Assembly (NCBI RefSeq): GCF_036785885.1
Contig: NC_092329.1
Span: forward strand, 4,464,001 to 4,528,000
Reading direction: 5' to 3'
Source: Coffea arabica
Taxonomy: Eukaryota; Streptophyta; Magnoliopsida; Gentianales; Rubiaceae
Length of the DNA stretch: 64,000 bases
The stretch's first letter is position 1, and each line of letters starts with the position of its first letter. This document shows, piece by piece, positions 61,843-64,000 of the stretch. Below the pieces are notes generated by a model that saw only the letters and a list, made by a program, of their open reading frames with translations, searched no databases and had not been told where the DNA came from. A program made the position numbers and the translations under genes.

Positions 61843-61843
61843 G
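61757..61843. repeat. CT and GA microsatellites arranged as an inverted pair
   Basis: (CT)n at about 61757-61780 and (GA)n at 61810-61843 are separated by about 30 bases and could pair with each other as a hairpin. Confidence 0.8.
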
Positions 61844-62630
61844 GAATTTACAACTGTACTTTCTGGCTAATTGAAAATTTTCATTTAGAAACATTATTAA
61901 AGTTGATCAACAATTTTCAGGTTTGCTGATTTATGGTGCTGGAAAATGTACAAGTTAAATTACAATAGACATGGGACAAAACAGTTAAAGATGCTACAAC
62001 TCTATTTTTTAAAAATAAGTTTTTCAAATACAAGTTTTTCTAAAGATGCGTAGTAATTTATCTATGCGAGATTTTTTTTTTCTGATCAAAATATACAGGG
62101 CTAATAAGTTACAACTAGTGCTCCGGAAGACTGAATATCAATTTGTGGTAATCCAGGGGGAGGTAAAAATTGGTACTACAGAGTAATTTTGGTAGTTATA
62201 ATCTTTATTACACGAGGCAAAAACAAACAATTTCAATGGAAATTTAATAGCTACCTATCTTAGACAACCCCGTTGTTAATCTTAGAACAATAATCTATTT
62301 GATCTTATAGAAGACAAAAAAAGGGTAAAATTATACAATGTTAAAACCTGCAAAACAAACTCATTACGTTAAAACATTTCTATCGTGAGATGATGAGGTA
62401 CATTTTGTACCACATTGAATTGTCATCCATTAAAGAAATGGTTGTCTTTTTTCCATTTAAAGGTTTGGTTAAAAATTAGAACTGCTCATTGATTGTTTAA
62501 TTGGTTGCAAATTGCAATGACAAAAATAAGAGGTTAGACATGGATTCTCTAGTTTTTTGTTTGTTTCCTATTTGGCGTCTTTCAAGTGAGGCCAGAAAAA
62601 TTAATCATCAGGAGAAGAAGAGCTGTGTTT

Positions 62631-62651
62631 GGGGGGGGGGGGGGGGGGGGG
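62631..62651. repeat. G21 homopolymer
   Basis: Twenty-one consecutive G, followed by TGGGG. Homopolymer length is uncertain in most sequencing methods. Confidence 0.85.
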
Positions 62652-63583
62652 TGGGGTGTTTCATCAATGGCAATTGACTTCTGTAATGTACACCCACTAG
62701 CCAGCTTTTGGGGGTTTCCTAAAATGATGAGGTGGTAAAATGGATGCAAGGCTTGAGAAATTTGGCAATGGGATTGATAAAAAGGACAGTAGGCAGACAA
62801 ACCAATTTTCAGTAATCATGAGATAACGTGCGCTTTCTCTTTTAGATATCTGGCTCTGCTTTATGGTTTCTAGTTGGGCATTTGCCTTGTTATGGTAATT
62901 CCAGGGTCCCTGAATAAAATGTGCATAAATTCTTGTTTTGATCTGACACCTAACAAAACGAGCACTAACTGCGAAATTTCTTTTGATTTTACTGCAATTT
63001 GAAGAATAAGGAAATTCTAGCAATCATTTTTGGCTTCATTCTGATGGCAATATGTTGAATTCTCTCCATAGAGATATTAGAAATGAGTTTATTAAGTTGC
63101 TCTAAACATTATTAATTCACGCTTATACTATATGCTTTTGCGGGTTACTGAGTTTAATACTTTCCCTGTTTTTATAGTAATCCACAGAATCAATCTTTAA
63201 GTTATTTTAAAGGGTTTTTCTAACGGATGTTTTTAAAAGCACGCGTTAACATAACAAATATTCATCTAACTCACTATATATATACACATAATAACAATTA
63301 TTATCTTGTCTTATATTTATATACTTTTATTATTTAATTGTACCTGCCCTCTCTTGTATTTATTTACTTTTCTTAATTAATTTTATATTTTTAAAAATAT
63401 AACACTTAAAATATATCTTAACGGGTGCCCTATGGCACCTATCAGACAAACTGTACTTTAAAATGTTAGAATTACAAAGTGAGCCGGGTTTTTTATTCTC
63501 TCTCTCTCTCTTTTAACTATAAGTAACTTTGAGGTTTCTTTTGCCGAAAATAAAAACAACCAGACAAACAAGGAAATTAATCC

Positions 63584-63722
63584 TGTTTGGATTTTTATTT
63601 TTTCGAGTTTTTATAGAAAATTATATAGTAAGAATTTAACGTATATAAAGTAAAAAAGTAATTGAAAATATGTTTACGGAAACGCAAATTTTTTTTTTTT
63701 GTAAAAAGCTACAATCCGAACA
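63584..63722. repeat. Small MITE, 'tttggattgc' family
   Basis: About 139 bp, with ends 'tgtttggattttta' and 'gctacaatccgaaca' as imperfect inverted repeats. The interior 'gaatttaacgtatataaagt' and 'atatgtttacggaaacgcaa' match the other copies. Confidence 0.65.
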
Positions 63723-64000
63723 TTGAAAGGCAGGAGAAAGAAATTGAGAAGAGTGGCGTGGGAGTGGCTGAAATCTGAATGCAAAAGCTGCCTAATCACA
63801 TGACTGCCAATTAAAGTGTTCTGCACTTGAAAAAGAAAATTTGAAGGCTTTTCAGGGCATCCCGCAATGTCCTTACATTACGTTAACTTTAAGTTTTCAG
63901 TACCGATTTTGTTGAAGGCAATTCAATAATTTTTCAGCCAATTTTTACGGAGCCAGTCACATGCTGGTCAGGCAAGAATATGTATTTCAATTTTTATACT
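63723..64000. other. Right edge of the window, no feature seen
   Basis: Mixed-composition DNA without a recognisable gene or repeat. Confidence 0.5.

Larger units (their letters stand above)
61163..63583. other. Spacer upstream of the DUF547 gene with simple repeats
   Basis: 61163-61500 should hold the DUF547 leader and promoter. CT and GA microsatellites lie at 61757-61780 and 61810-61843 with 'catatatatacacg' between, and a G21 tract at 62631-62651. Frames at 62582-62800 (-) and 62697-63023 (-) arise partly from the G tract and have no domain. Confidence 0.5.

Noticed and set aside
1-64000. A new multi-gene or defence-type system
   Set aside because: The genes belong to unrelated ordinary plant families with independent promoters; only the peptidase pair is linked, by duplication.

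Overview
This window is nuclear DNA of a flowering plant, most likely a eudicot. Genes are split by short AT-rich introns with GT/AG borders, spacers are long and AT-rich, and the protein families are plant ones (FBD F-box, phytocyanin, R2R3-MYB, MIZ1-like DUF617, DUF1645, MIP1-zipper/DUF547). The small dispersed 'tttggattgc' elements remind me of asterid genomes, perhaps Rubiaceae; that is an impression, not a result. I see no rRNA, tRNA, CRISPR array or prokaryotic operon.

Layout. 1-1705: 3' part of an F-box/FBD gene on the + strand, with a probable frameshift near base 57. 1851-3002: a Mutator-like element carrying a second one (2004-2820), each with a 9-bp target duplication. 4773-5490: a two-exon phytocyanin that has lost copper ligands. 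7177-8375: a third non-autonomous Mutator-like element with ~250-bp inverted repeats and possible captured gene pieces. 10383-11168 (-): a subgroup-22 R2R3-MYB factor. 11.4-19.5 kb: spacer with MITE clusters, a hAT-like element and a sharp foldback. 19541-19920: remnant of a two-helix membrane protein gene. 20973-21701 (-): a MIZ1-like gene. 23292-26718: a 3.4-kb solo LTR with a 5-bp target duplication.

28660-44469 is the main gene block: two tandem + strand copies of an 18-exon S9-family serine peptidase. Exons 2-18 have identical lengths in the two copies and both keep the Ser-Asp-His triad. Copy 1 has a 59-residue transit-peptide-like N-terminus. Copy 2 lacks most of it and has its own TATA box, so the pair looks split between an organelle and the cytosol. 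A decayed exon-like fragment lies between them.

46195-47334 (-): a DUF1645 gene with a spliced leader and a small upstream ORF. 47.6-57.1 kb: gene-poor spacer with hAT-like MITEs. 57122-61162 (-): an 11-exon MIP1-zipper/DUF547 gene whose full reading frame I could reconstruct. 61.2-64.0 kb: spacer with GA/CT tracts, a G21 tract and one MITE.

Apart from the tandem peptidase pair the genes look functionally independent. I found no unprecedented multi-gene system. The most interesting items are the tandem pair with divergent N-termini, the nested and possibly gene-capturing Mutator-like elements, the ligand-less phytocyanin and the long foldback.
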